Assembly (NCBI GenBank): GCA_030141605.1
Contig: JAQGDQ010000057.1
Coordinates: 496,001 to 560,000 of the forward strand
Origin: Tubiluchus corallicola
Taxonomy: Eukaryota > Priapulida > Priapulimorpha > Priapulimorphida > Tubiluchidae
Length of the DNA: 64,000 nt
Reading direction: 5' to 3'
In this document: positions 1 through 10,179 of the stretch, piece by piece
Layout: each line of letters opens with the position of its first letter
How positions within the stretch are numbered: the first letter of the stretch is position 1
The notes under the pieces: model-generated
Told to the model about the DNA's origin: nothing
Databases searched by the model: none
What the model saw: the letters and a program-made list of their open reading frames with translations, nothing else
Made by a program: the position numbers and the translations under genes

Positions 1-755
1 AGGAGAGGTTGCTTACAGTGATGAGCTCACACATCTGAATATGACTGCTATGCACTTTATTTCCCAGTTCAGAGAAATAACCTAACGTCTTTCATCTTTT
101 ATTATGAACCACATTCTTTTAAATGTCACAATTATCTCACATTGCAGTACTAAGCCACTGATATTGAGTACGGAATGTGGCTTGCAGTTTATCAATAACA
201 AAAACTAATGACAGCGGCATTACAATAAGAAAACAACAACAGCAATCATAACAGCAACAACTGCAATTGTTAATTAACATGAGGTACATTAGGTACTAAA
301 AACTTTGTTGGCCTACTGAGCATTCTAAATATATTAGGTGACCTTAATAAATTTTTCTTTTTTAAAATAAATTAATACTATCAGATGGACAGGCTTCACT
401 TTTTTGATCAACAAGTTTTGCCAATGAAACAATAATACTGCTCGAATGCTTGTAAGGACAACAGGAAAGCAGCTATACTGTAGGTGCAGTGTAAGAGGAA
501 TAATAGATTTTTGAAATTTATGGTCACATTGTTATTGTTTTATTTGACCCGCGTCAACGTGGAGTTTACCAACGTTTGAGAAGGACTGATGAACACTGAT
601 CATGATTACGTCACTCAAATATTATTATAATTATACTATAATTTTATGGAATAACAGCTACGCCTGAAAATGTTTTTGCGTGTTACTCGAGATACTTAGC
701 TCGCGCGGTGCATCTGGCGGAGAGGTAAGTGAGTGTTCAACGAAGCATAAACATC
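1..755. other. Upstream region of FAHD1, no gene seen
   Basis: No coding exon is recognised here. The last 70 bases before the FAHD1 start are CpG-richer than their surroundings and probably hold the FAHD1 promoter and 5' UTR. That is an inference from position and composition; no TATA box is evident next to the start. Confidence 0.4.
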
Positions 756-3700
756 ATGGCAGCGTCTGCTAAATTGAAGGAGTTTTATACCACTGGCAAA
801 AAAATAATTGGAGTTGGTCGCAATTACAGGTAAAATTTAATGTGCTGAATAGATAATCCTATACAACTGTTTAATGTTGCAGTGTGTAACGTGCTGCTTT
901 CATTTACATACGTAAATTATAGTGATATCGGATGCAACAAGTTTGATTTGAAATACCTTTATGAAAATAAAATTTTTGCGATTCCATTTCAATAAGGTTA
1001 TCAGAAATTTTAAAATAGTTTAGATAAAAAGTAAAATTACTGCAAAATTTACGTAATTCAAAGCCCAGGTCACAGGTGTACCAGCTTGCTTCTTTTATGT
1101 GTGGAAGCGTAATATACTGACAACCATACGGTTATATAGACAATTTTTTTATAACCATATGTCTGGCAAGGCAACAATAATGAATATTCAATTAATTACA
1201 ATTTGGGTTTGACTCAAAGAAAAGAACATGTATGATTTTTTGAAGGTCATATGGGATGTGTTTGTAACCGTCCTGCGGATGTCAGTGATGCTTCATTTTC
1301 TTTGACCAATTTGGAAATAAGATTTTCAATAGACTTTTTAGGTCCTTAAGATTATAGTGAGTGAGACAACCACTTTCAATGGTGGCAAATTGCACATCAC
1401 ATTTCACAGGGAATATAAGCTGCTGTGCTTCTTGGTGCTTTACATAGTAGAGTCAACCTGGTCTGACTAATAATGACAACTGTTTGTGTGGCAGTGTGTA
1501 GTGAATTTACTTGCAGGTCTTACACTCGCCTTTCAGTTCAGTAATGTTCAAAAGTTTACTTTGTACTTCTAGAGTGTTAAGTTCGTTAGTCCAAGTTTGT
1601 TGCGATAGTATTAAGTTCAGCTTCTGTTGTTTCTCTAGCTGAGGGAGATAAGGCAAGTTCATGATATCTTTATGATACTGAGCTGACAGCATGGTATTCC
1701 ACGTGAGATTTAGCTAATTCTTTAGAGTGTGGTTGATTTTTCTCTGAAGTTTCTGCAGTTGATTAACTGATACTTCATTCACTGCTAGGCTGAAATTTAG
1801 TGATGGAGCTAGATAGTGAGCATAATCCATAATTGTAGTTGGACTTTATTGCTTTATTGTTGATATTTTCTAGAGCAGATTGAACTTTGTCTTGTAATGT
1901 AGCAAAAGAATGTTTCTTTGTTTGCTGAGGAGTAGATGTAGCAAATGTAGCACCTAACAATTTGAATTTGATTGGATCTTCCCAGATGTGCTGTCAATTT
2001 CTGCTTACAAGTTTGGTTGCCATGTTAGGTTCGATGAAAGCATTAGTCTGGATATATTTCGAATTTAATATCAGAACAGACCTTGTTAAGGGTGTACAAA
2101 AGTTCTTTGTGTTTTCCAACCTTTTGAATGAGTATGGTTAGATCATCTACATATGCTAGGGTATTTAGTGGCTGAAATTTGGTAAATTTTAGTTCACTAC
2201 TCTATCCTGAACCTTGTTACGAAGGTAATCTAAGATCGGATTAAATGCCATGACAAACAGAGGTGATAAGGTGTCCCCTTGGAAAAATACAACTGTAGCA
2301 AAACTTGCTTGCAAAGTCTAAGACACCTAACCATAAGACAGTTTTTGACGGTCTATCATAATATAAATTAACATAAATTTCGGCTATCCTAAAAAGAAAT
2401 TCTTTATTACCATTAGTGATCTAGGTAAACGAGAAGATGTTTGTTGGACGTGTTTTGGAACTAATGTCATGGCTGCACTGAACTTAGGCCAACTAGTACT
2501 AAGTTTTTCATCAAATCCACTTTATTGTGAAAGCGAAATGTGCTGGAAAATTTGATCAGTAAAGAGTGAGTTTGCAACTGTAAATGTAAACAAATTTCCA
2601 AGGCTTTATACGGTACGTCGATTCCAGGAGATTGACAAGATGTAGAATTGAAAATTTGCTTTTTTCAGCATTTTGACTGGCCATTTTGAAATTTCTGCCC
2701 ATTTCAACTAGGCTGGCGATCCCATAATTAAAGAAAACCCATAATAAAAAAGTGACACAATATTTCAGTTCATTCTTGCATCTTGAGGTGAAAAAATGGA
2801 AAAATACAAACTGTCAATAAATAATATGATTGTATTGTATCTTATAACCTAATGCTAACACATTCACTGATAAGCTAAAAAAATGCAGTAGGTGAAAGAA
2901 AGCAGACATAGAAAACATACTGTAAATAAAAACCACAAATACAAAACACACTAGTTTGTAACAGCAACACACAGGTAGGAAGCAATAAATGTCTTTATAC
3001 TCTCCCAACCTGTTACTTTTCAGCACTGAATGTCCTCACTTAATGCTTTCCGGCAAAATGCAACGTTAAGCGAAACATTGTTAAATGAAGTCAAGACTTT
3101 CATAAAAAGAAATGTAAAAGAACTTAGATGTTCCAGAGACAATGCCAATGCTGCTTAATTTGTATAAATTAAATGTTCTATGAGTTTATTCATAATCCTA
3201 CTGATTAATTTCTTTCTGCTTACTTGAAACCACATATCTTTTTCTTATCGCTTCTCAAATGGCACTTTCTCTTTCATTAACGTGGAAGGCTTATGCAATT
3301 TCGTCTAGATACTGGTTGCTATAGCAATAGGTTTTAGGTAAAATTCCATTGCATATAGTTTTCACCCAGGTGCTTGGAGGCATTTAAATTGAATTAATTT
3401 TTTTTACTGTTCATAGGGATCTTATAGCTGAATTAGGGCAGCCTGTTTTGCCGAAACCACCAGTATTCTCGAAGCCTACAACTGCTTATGTTAGACAAGG
3501 TGATGATATTTTAGTAAGTATTGGTATTTGCATACAATGTTTCGAAATCTTGTTTTTTACTCCAAAATGTTTCTAATACTCTGGAGCATCATAGATCCAG
3601 TTTGTAATAATAATCAAAAAAGCATAAATGCATGGAAGGATTTACTAGATTATCTGTTAATTTGTTAGTGGATTAGGCCTAAAAATATATGTTTGTTTCA

Positions 3701-4825
3701 GAGTTGTTGTTATTTTACACTATGAGTAGGTAGTGATTTTCTTTTTTTGCCACGTGACAATGTCAATGTGAATTTACCAGATTTTCTAATGAGATTTCCA
3801 CATCTTATTTTGATAAGTTCACCACTCTTTTTCACATAAATAATTCATTTAAAAGTACATTTTTTATTAACACATTTTAATGAACCTATATTAACGAGGG
3901 TAAATGCATATCAATTTTTTGCACAATGATGTAAGAAAATAACAATATGTGTGGTTGTTAGACATGGTATCCAGGCATCTTAGATCATTTAAAATAAAGT
4001 TTTTAGACTATTGTTCGGCCATACTATCGAGTAAAAGTAACAAATCTGAAGGAAAAGTATGGGTAAAGAATACGTCACCACATCCAAACCCAGACAAGTT
4101 ACATATACAATTACCTGATTATTAAGTAAAGCTGATTAAATCACATGAATCAATTCTTGGATAAATGCCTCTTTAGTACTGGACAGTGGACAGGCATAAT
4201 TAAAAACAGAACAAAAACAAAAGCTAACACAAGCATACTAAAACTCAGAATGCAATACAATAAAAAACTTCGTGCATAGACTTTGTTTCCATTTTTCTTG
4301 CAGAATTTTTTCTTTTTTTCATTTTCAAAGATTCCATATGGTAGCAACTATTTGTATTATGAAGTTGAACTTGGTGTTGTGATTGGACGACATGGTAAGA
4401 ACATTCAGCAAACTGAAGCAATGGAATATGTAGGTGGATATGCACTAGCACTGGACATGATTGCACACGAATTACAATCCTATGCCAAAAAGAATGGTTA
4501 TCCTTGGCTCATAGCAAAAGGCTTTGACACATCGTGTCCGGTCAGTGAGCTGATTTCGACCTCACAAGTTCCCAATCCGCATGACGTCGAGTTGTGGCTA
4601 AAGGTTAATGGTACCATAAAACAGAAGGGAAACACATCTAACATGATGATGACAATACCGGAACTACTGAGTTATGTTAGTCAGTATATTACTCTAGAGG
4701 AGAGTGATTTGATACTGACTGGTACACCTGCTGGTGTAGGACCAGTGTATCATGGTGATGTAATTGAATGTGGCCTCGCCCAGCTGCTTCAGATGCAGTT
4801 TACTGTAAAGAATGCACCAGTTTAA
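756..4825 (+). CDS. FAHD1: FAHD1-like acylpyruvase / oxaloacetate decarboxylase, three exons
   Basis: Exons 756-829, 3417-3513 and 4331-4825 join in frame (666 nt) into 221 residues, matching the usual size of FAHD1. In the family this mitochondrial enzyme hydrolyses acylpyruvates and decarboxylates oxaloacetate using Mg2+. Visible hallmarks are GVGRNY (residues 19-24), the metal ligands E68 and E70 in YYEVELGVV, D99 in ALALDM, the WLIAKGFD lysine segment and the signature LTGTPAGVGP near the C-terminus. All introns have GT/AG ends: TACAG|GTAAAA, TCATAG|GG, TTA|GTAAGT and AAAG|ATT. The start ATG lies in AACATCATGGC. From memory of human FAHD1, the lid-helix residues H30 and E33 are catalytic; here the His position is Leu27 (NYRDLIAE) while the Glu is kept (E30). 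Identity as an FAH-superfamily member is near certain; FAHD1 rather than FAHD2 is supported by the short length. Confidence 0.93.
1507..2330 (-). mobile_element. Decayed non-LTR retrotransposon (reverse transcriptase remnant) in FAHD1 intron 1
   Basis: Read on the minus strand, frames broken by stops encode reverse transcriptase palm motifs: QGDTLSPLFVMAFNPILDYL (around 2210-2290) and AYVDDLTILIQKVGKHKELL, with the YVDD active site near 2145. The following connection region (LLGATFATSTPQ..., near 1950) reaches about 1507. The motif style resembles the R2/Dong-type or RTE-like LINE groups, but the clade is uncertain. Several stops and frame changes show it is dead. Minus orientation opposite to FAHD1 is typical of tolerated intronic insertions. 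Confidence 0.75.
3514..4330 (+). other. FAHD1 intron 2
   Basis: AT-rich intron with donor TTA|GTAAGT and acceptor TTTTCAAAG. No embedded gene or repeat is recognised. Confidence 0.7.
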
Positions 4826-5062
4826 TGTGATATTATACAAATTTCTTGATTACATGTCTTCACAGTCATGTCACTTACGAGCCAATTAAGGTGAAATAGT
4901 CGTGTTGCTCAATGTATTATATTAGAATCAGTGCATAAGGCAAATTTTACAACAGCAATAATTGCTTGTCTGCTCACTAAGAACTGCTTAATCTTGTTTT
5001 GATTTTATACTGATATTTTATGTGTTTTTTAAAACGTTGTATCCTAATCTTCCAAATTAACA

Positions 5063-5068
5063 AATAAA
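5063..5068 (+). terminator. Poly(A) signal AATAAA of FAHD1
   Basis: A canonical AATAAA lies 238 bases after the FAHD1 stop codon and is the first on this strand. It is the probable 3' end signal; 4826-5080 would then be the 3' UTR. Confidence 0.55.
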
Positions 5069-5199
5069 AAACCAGTGATGCAGTCCTACTAGTATCAGTA
5101 GTCACTGCAAAATTTAACCAAACCGGACTTTGGAGCCTCAACTAAATCGATGGAGCCTCAACTAGCTCTGGTAGGCGGTTGTCTCAATCATTAATAACC

Positions 5200-6730
5200 C
5201 TATGTTATACAATTTGAGTGCCTAGTGGTGTTAGCTCGTTGTCTTAATAGTGTCCGGTCATGACCTCTCAGGTTCCTGGCAACTCCTATGTTCTCATCAC
5301 GTATTAGTGGGTCGTCTTTGCTGGATTTATCAATCCTGTATAGAAAACGATAATGTCTGCAGCAGAACTGTTCTTTAGCTTCCAAACTGAGTTATCATGG
5401 TCTTTCTGAATGTGTATTCCATATTTAGTCCTTGGGACTAATTTGGTGGTAGTTTGCTGTATTGCCTCAGTAGCTTTGAGATGACATACAAGATGTGAAC
5501 TCCATACCATTGATGCATATATTCCAGATGTGGTGCAACAAAACATATAGCAACAAAACATATATAGCCTTCTAAACCTTATTGTTATGCATGAATCTTA
5601 GAGTTTTGATGACGATTCCTAATTGTCTGTTTGCACTTTTTACATTTTTAAAAATGTATCTGTCAAAAAGTTGTTATCCACACTCTTTTTCGACATGTAC
5701 AGGCCCATGTTCACACATGCTGTTTTTGCCTGGTATGTAGTATCTGTGTTCCTCGTTCTTGTGGTTGTTTATATGTAATACATGGGTTGCACTCTTCGTG
5801 TAAAGATTCTGAAACTGGTCTATGTTAGGTCCAGCAGCTTTGTATGGTTTTATTTTCTTTAAGATTGACCGTAGTTCATATTTCGTAATAAAAATATATT
5901 GAAGTGGCAGAGTTAATAACTGTTTTTTGCCCTAGTGCAGGAAATATTGACATACCTTCAACAGTATATTTCTACATTGTACTGAACAGAAAAAAAACTT
6001 GTCTATTAGGTACAGAATGCTGATGTTGCCATCATGTCTTCTCTTAAAATACATTCAGAATTTCTTAGGGTTGTCCTTAAACTCCATTGTCAAGTTATTT
6101 TCGTTTTGGTATTATGCATCTATCATGAGATTACATGATTATTCTTGCATTCTGTATAAACTTACCAGTTTTGGTCAGTTTTGCAGTAAAGGTATTTCTT
6201 TCACAACCTTTTTTTCAGCTATCAGCTTATCAACATTGTTATTCCTCTAGAGGTGTGATATAATTTAATTCATTTACTCGTATGTATAATTGATTTTTGG
6301 TATAGTATTATATTTTTGTATAATTTCTATAGAGTACTGTACCATGGTTACATCCATGGCTGTAGCAGTGCGTTTATCGGTCTGTACTTCAATAAATGCC
6401 ATTCTAGGATTATCACGAAATGCTTGCTTTTCTCTTTAATTTAGTATCTGTCAGAAAATATGATAGCTTCCAAAAAGATACTTTTAAATTTTGCCAGGTC
6501 ACTTCGATGCTAGAATTTAGCTGGGCACACCAGTCTACAGACTGCAGCTTTTGTCTGAAGGCATCATAGTTGCCACTTTTGAAGTTAAATTTGATCACAG
6601 GTTGACATTCAGTAGACTCCTTGCAGAAAACACTACCTAGCATGCAAATTTCTACCACCAGGACATCATGGTCTGATTTTTCAATCGGTGTCACTTGCCA
6701 CATATTGTCAGTTAGGTGTGGGTAGTTAGT
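5200..6730 (-). mobile_element. Decayed LINE (Jockey/CR1-type) fragment, minus strand
   Basis: Minus-strand reading frames give, in order, the end of an endonuclease domain and linker (DHDVLVVEI ... FNFKSGNYDAFRQKL, about 6700-6420), an RT finger motif (ILKKIKPYKAAGPNIDQF, about 5890-5840) and a connection-domain motif (YASMVWSSHLVCHLKATEAIQ, about 5520-5450). Order and spacing fit one 5'-to-3' ORF2 with an internal deletion that removed the RT palm. Stops and frameshifts throughout show it is inactive. Confidence 0.7.
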
Positions 6731-7000
6731 AAGAACTAAATTTAAGAATGCAGGTGTTTGTTCATGTCTATGACTAGTTTCATTCTTTACCTTCTGTTCA
6801 AGGCTTGCCGTGATTGACAGAAAACCAGGTGCACGCCACTGTTATCGGCTGCATGGACACTATCACTTTCCCAGTTTCTCAGCAATTAAAATCGCCTGCT
6901 ATAAACATGATGAAATCACCTCTTTCCATTTCTCAGATGCTTGTATCGTGGATTTAGTAATTGGTGCATTTTTTTGCCAGATTAGGCTTCTCATGATGGT

Positions 7001-7275
7001 GCGTGGTAAGTTTGGTACTAGTAAGTTTGGTACTGGTAATTTTGGTACAAGGAAATTTTGGTACCGGGAACATTTGGTACTAGGAATTTCTAGTACGCGG
7101 AAATTTTGGTACTGGGAAAATTTGGTACAGAAAAAATGTGACACTGGTAAATATGGTACTAACGAAGTTTTGACAGGCATGCCGCATTTTTGGTACAAGT
7201 AAATATAGCATAAGGTAAAAATAGTACGGAACAAGTTTAGTATTGGGAAAGTTTGGTACTAGGAAAGTTTTAGTT
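7001..7275. repeat. GGTAC-based minisatellite, orientation 1
   Basis: Degenerate tandem units of about 14-16 bp with core TTTGGTACTAGGAA, roughly 15 copies. The array is almost stop-free in several frames, so it produces spurious open frames. The same core appears in reverse complement about 1 kb downstream (8268-8686). Confidence 0.85.
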
Positions 7276-7399
7276 CTACGATAATATATTTTATGTAGCC
7301 TATATCCTCGAACCACTTATAGGGGCTCATATTGTTGCATTTGTTTTTTATTAATTTTGTTTTTGTTTGCGTCCTCTTTATTTGTTTTTGTTATTTGCC

Positions 7400-7800
7400 A
7401 TTGTTGTTGTTGTTGTTGATGATGATGTTGTTGCTTGTCTGTTTCTTACTTGATCTTTTTTGTGATTACTACTACCACCAACACCACCACCATCATCATC
7501 ATTATTGATGTCATCATGTCACCATTGTTACTGTTGTCGTTTTCTTGCTGTTGTTATTGTAGATGTTGTCGTCGTTGCTGAGGTTGTTGTTATTCTTGTT
7601 GTATGTTAGTTTCTTGCTTGCTGTTTTTGTTGACCTCATCATCATCATTGTTGTCATTGTTACATTTGTCGTTTTGTTGCTATTACTGTTGTTATTGTTG
7701 TTGTTTTTGCTGTTGCTGCTGACAACAGTGATGACAGTGACAAGTACGACCATGATGATGACACGCCCATCTCTGCCACTGTCACCACTACCAAGAGCAA
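7400..7800. repeat. Trinucleotide microsatellite cluster (GTT, GAT, ACC)
   Basis: Long runs of GTT/TTG, GAT/ATC and ACC triplets. They create open frames of Leu/Val on the plus strand and Asn/Thr on the minus strand that are low-complexity artefacts. The cluster sits between the two oppositely oriented GGTAC arrays. Confidence 0.85.
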
Positions 7801-8267
7801 CATCATGACAACATTACGCCATCATCGTCAGCACTGCCGGCGTGAAAAAGAACAATTCTCACTCCATTCTGTGGCCTTCTATGCTTATGCAGGACATTTT
7901 TTTCAGTGATCGGTCATCATTGCCACGTTCTTATATTAGATTAATAATGTTTGTATAAAAACACAGAGAAAACGATTGTTTTACTCGAAAAAAACAAATT
8001 AACTGAGCTTTTCGAAAATTTGCGTGTGAGTTGAGATCTTTCATTTTTTGCTGAAAGAATTCTTAAATGTACCTACATGGGTGGTATAATCACGGATAAA
8101 ATTTTAGCTATCATGCACTATTTATTCCAGTAGAAGATTTTATGAACTCTTTAATAAACTTTACTTTCCAATTACCAGATTTCCTCTTTACTGAATAAAC
8201 TTCTTTATTTCTAGTTGAAACAATAATACTGAGATATAGAAATGCTTTCCTTTTCGGAATCAAATTT

Positions 8268-8686
8268 TCCAGTACCAAACTTTCATATTATATATTTTCC
8301 CCCTACCATATTTTCCTAGTACCAATATTTCTTAGTACTAAACAATCCTGATATCACAATTTCTTCGTACCAGATATTCCCACACCACTTTTTCCTAGTA
8401 CCAATATTTCTTAGTACTAAACAATCCTGATACCATAATTTCTTTGTAACAGACATTCCTACACCACTTTTTCCTAGTATCAATATTTCTTAGTACTAAA
8501 CAATCCTGATACCGTAATTTCTTCGTACCAGACATTCCCATACCACTTTTTCCTAGTACCAAAAATTCCTTGTACCTAAAGATTGTAGTACCAAATTTAC
8601 CTATACGAAAATTTTAATGCATACCAAAAATTCCTAGTACCAAATTTTCCTAGTGCCAAAATTATCTGTACCAAACTTACCACCAA
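8268..8686. repeat. GGTAC-based minisatellite, orientation 2, with 78-bp higher-order unit
   Basis: Units such as TTCCTAGTACCAA are the reverse complement of the array at 7001-7275. In its central part a longer unit of about 78 bp (starting CCTAGTACCAATATTTCTTA, near 8316, 8393 and 8472) is repeated at least three times. Confidence 0.8.
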
Positions 8687-8699
8687 GCTTTCCCACATT

Positions 8700-9230
8700 C
8701 TCTGACGATATACAATTTTAGACGATATAGGCTTACAACTTTTTTATAGTGTTGAAATCATCTTATAATTGTATTGAATTGCTATGCCAAGACATTTGAT
8801 CTTAGTTGCGCACCTTTTAAGCTATGTTACAATATTCTTACAGACTAATATGCAAGTCATCTTCATAAGCTACAGAAATACCTGTTTTATCTAGTGCTTG
8901 TCAGATTTGTATTTTGTTTGTGTGTCACTGTGTATGATTTTTTTGCAATTCCTGCTTTAATTTGGACTAAAAGTTCATTGACTGGAATGTGTTTCTTTTG
9001 TTTGTAACAAATAAAATGATTTAATACTTGATTTAAATATTCCTTGGAGTCAATTCAACTAAAAATATAGCATTTAATATTACATGTAATTTTACTAACA
9101 AAACGAAATAAACTTTAATTTGTTTGCCAGCTGGCAAAAACGTTATCAAAAATTTGTTTTATTAATAATCATAATAATTTGTCACATTATTTGCGCCTTT
9201 ACATCAATAATCTAAATAATCATAATAATT
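8700..9230. other. AT-rich spacer
   Basis: Nothing coding is recognised. A duplicated ATAATCATAATAATTTGT motif lies at about 9164-9232. Confidence 0.5.
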
Positions 9231-9682
9231 TGTTTGCAGTAATTTTACGTTGACTCCAAAAGGTCAGCAGCCGGTCGTAGCAAGCACTAACAAACAACCC
9301 TAGAGCTGAAAAACCAAAGTGTAAAAAGAGAAACTGCGAAACACTTTTGTTACGTTTTTCGTTTTTGCGATTAGCGGCTATACTGGGGGCATCAAACGGC
9401 GCATTATTAAAAAATTTTGAGCAACGCATTGACTGTAATCATAATATTCTAAGTTCACCAATAATGTTGGCATACGCGCAATTTCAATAAGCCAAAATCA
9501 CTTTTGCATTTTTAATAAAAGAAGAATATCTCAATTAAAAGCAATTTGTAGTTTGAAAAAACTGAAAACATTTAATGAAAAGGGAAAAATTGTAACTTGT
9601 AAAAATCTGCCGCTAGGGCGACACTAACTACGCGAACTGCTGCGCAATAAGTTCCTTACTTTGTTTTTGTATACTTTGTGCA

Positions 9683-9700
9683 AAACGGGGAAACCCGTTT
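9683..9700. promoter_or_regulatory. Palindrome AAACGGG-GAAA-CCCGTTT
   Basis: Seven-base perfect arms around a GAAA loop; the centre GGGGAAACCC is one base from the GGGRNNYYCC Rel/NF-kappaB consensus. Binding is inferred only. Confidence 0.3.
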
Positions 9701-9900
9701 CGGGCGTAGCCAATGGGGAGCTAATCGGCACTGCACCCTTTCACTTAAAAAATGTATGCGGTAAAACAAAAAAGCTACCCTCAAATAATCATAATATGTT
9801 TCTGTTTACTTGTACTCCAGAAACTGTTACTATTAAATGTCAGCACTCAGCAGCCGCTAGCCGGTCGTAAAAAAGGTTTGCATATATGTGGAGCCGCCCG

Positions 9901-9922
9901 AAAAACGGGGAAAACCGTTTTT
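9901..9922. promoter_or_regulatory. Palindrome AAAAACGG-GGAAAA-CCGTTTTT
   Basis: Eight-base perfect arms with centre GGGAAAACCG, close to the Dorsal-type GGGAAAACC core. It is the second copy of the motif seen at 9683-9700, both upstream of the STING-like start. Confidence 0.3.
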
Positions 9923-10094
9923 CAAATCGCGGTGTTTGCATCGTTCTTTCAAACCTCGTTGTACGAGTGATTGCTAGAATTTTAGAAAACAGTCAGGTTT
10001 TTTGACATACGATTAGATTAGGTCGTATTGGGTTATTGGAACCGCGTTTTTTTAAAATTATAGAGTAAACTGCTGGAAATCTTGCTCTTGAGAA

Positions 10095-10179
10095 ATGGAC
10101 AGTGGTGATTTTCCTCCGGATGCTGCCCAAGGATTGGCTTGGGGATATTTCTTGGGATTTCACAACATAATTTTGCCAG
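10095..10179 (+). CDS. STING-like exon 1: start of domain 1
   Basis: Encodes residues 1-28 with [17 protein letters not shown], the dimer-interface/ligand helix of STING. The residue equal to human Ser162 is Gly17, and Tyr167 is Phe22. Donor CCAG|GTAAGTG leaves phase 1. Confidence 0.85.

Larger units (their letters stand above)
9231..10070 (+). promoter_or_regulatory. CpG-enriched region, likely STING-like promoter/5' UTR
   Basis: This block has many CpG dinucleotides compared with the surrounding AT-rich DNA. It ends just before the first STING-like exon, so a promoter or 5' UTR role is inferred. It contains two similar short hairpin-forming palindromes with Rel/kappaB-like cores (9683-9700 and 9901-9922). 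No core promoter element was identified, and the block could instead be a repeat. Confidence 0.35.

Noticed and set aside
6810-7316. Open frames over the GGTAC array
   Set aside because: Overlapping frames on both strands coincide with the minisatellite and show no conserved domain.
7514-7808. Open frames rich in Asn/Thr (minus) and Leu/Val (plus)
   Set aside because: Produced by GTT/GAT/ACC triplet repeats; low complexity, no start context or splice signals.
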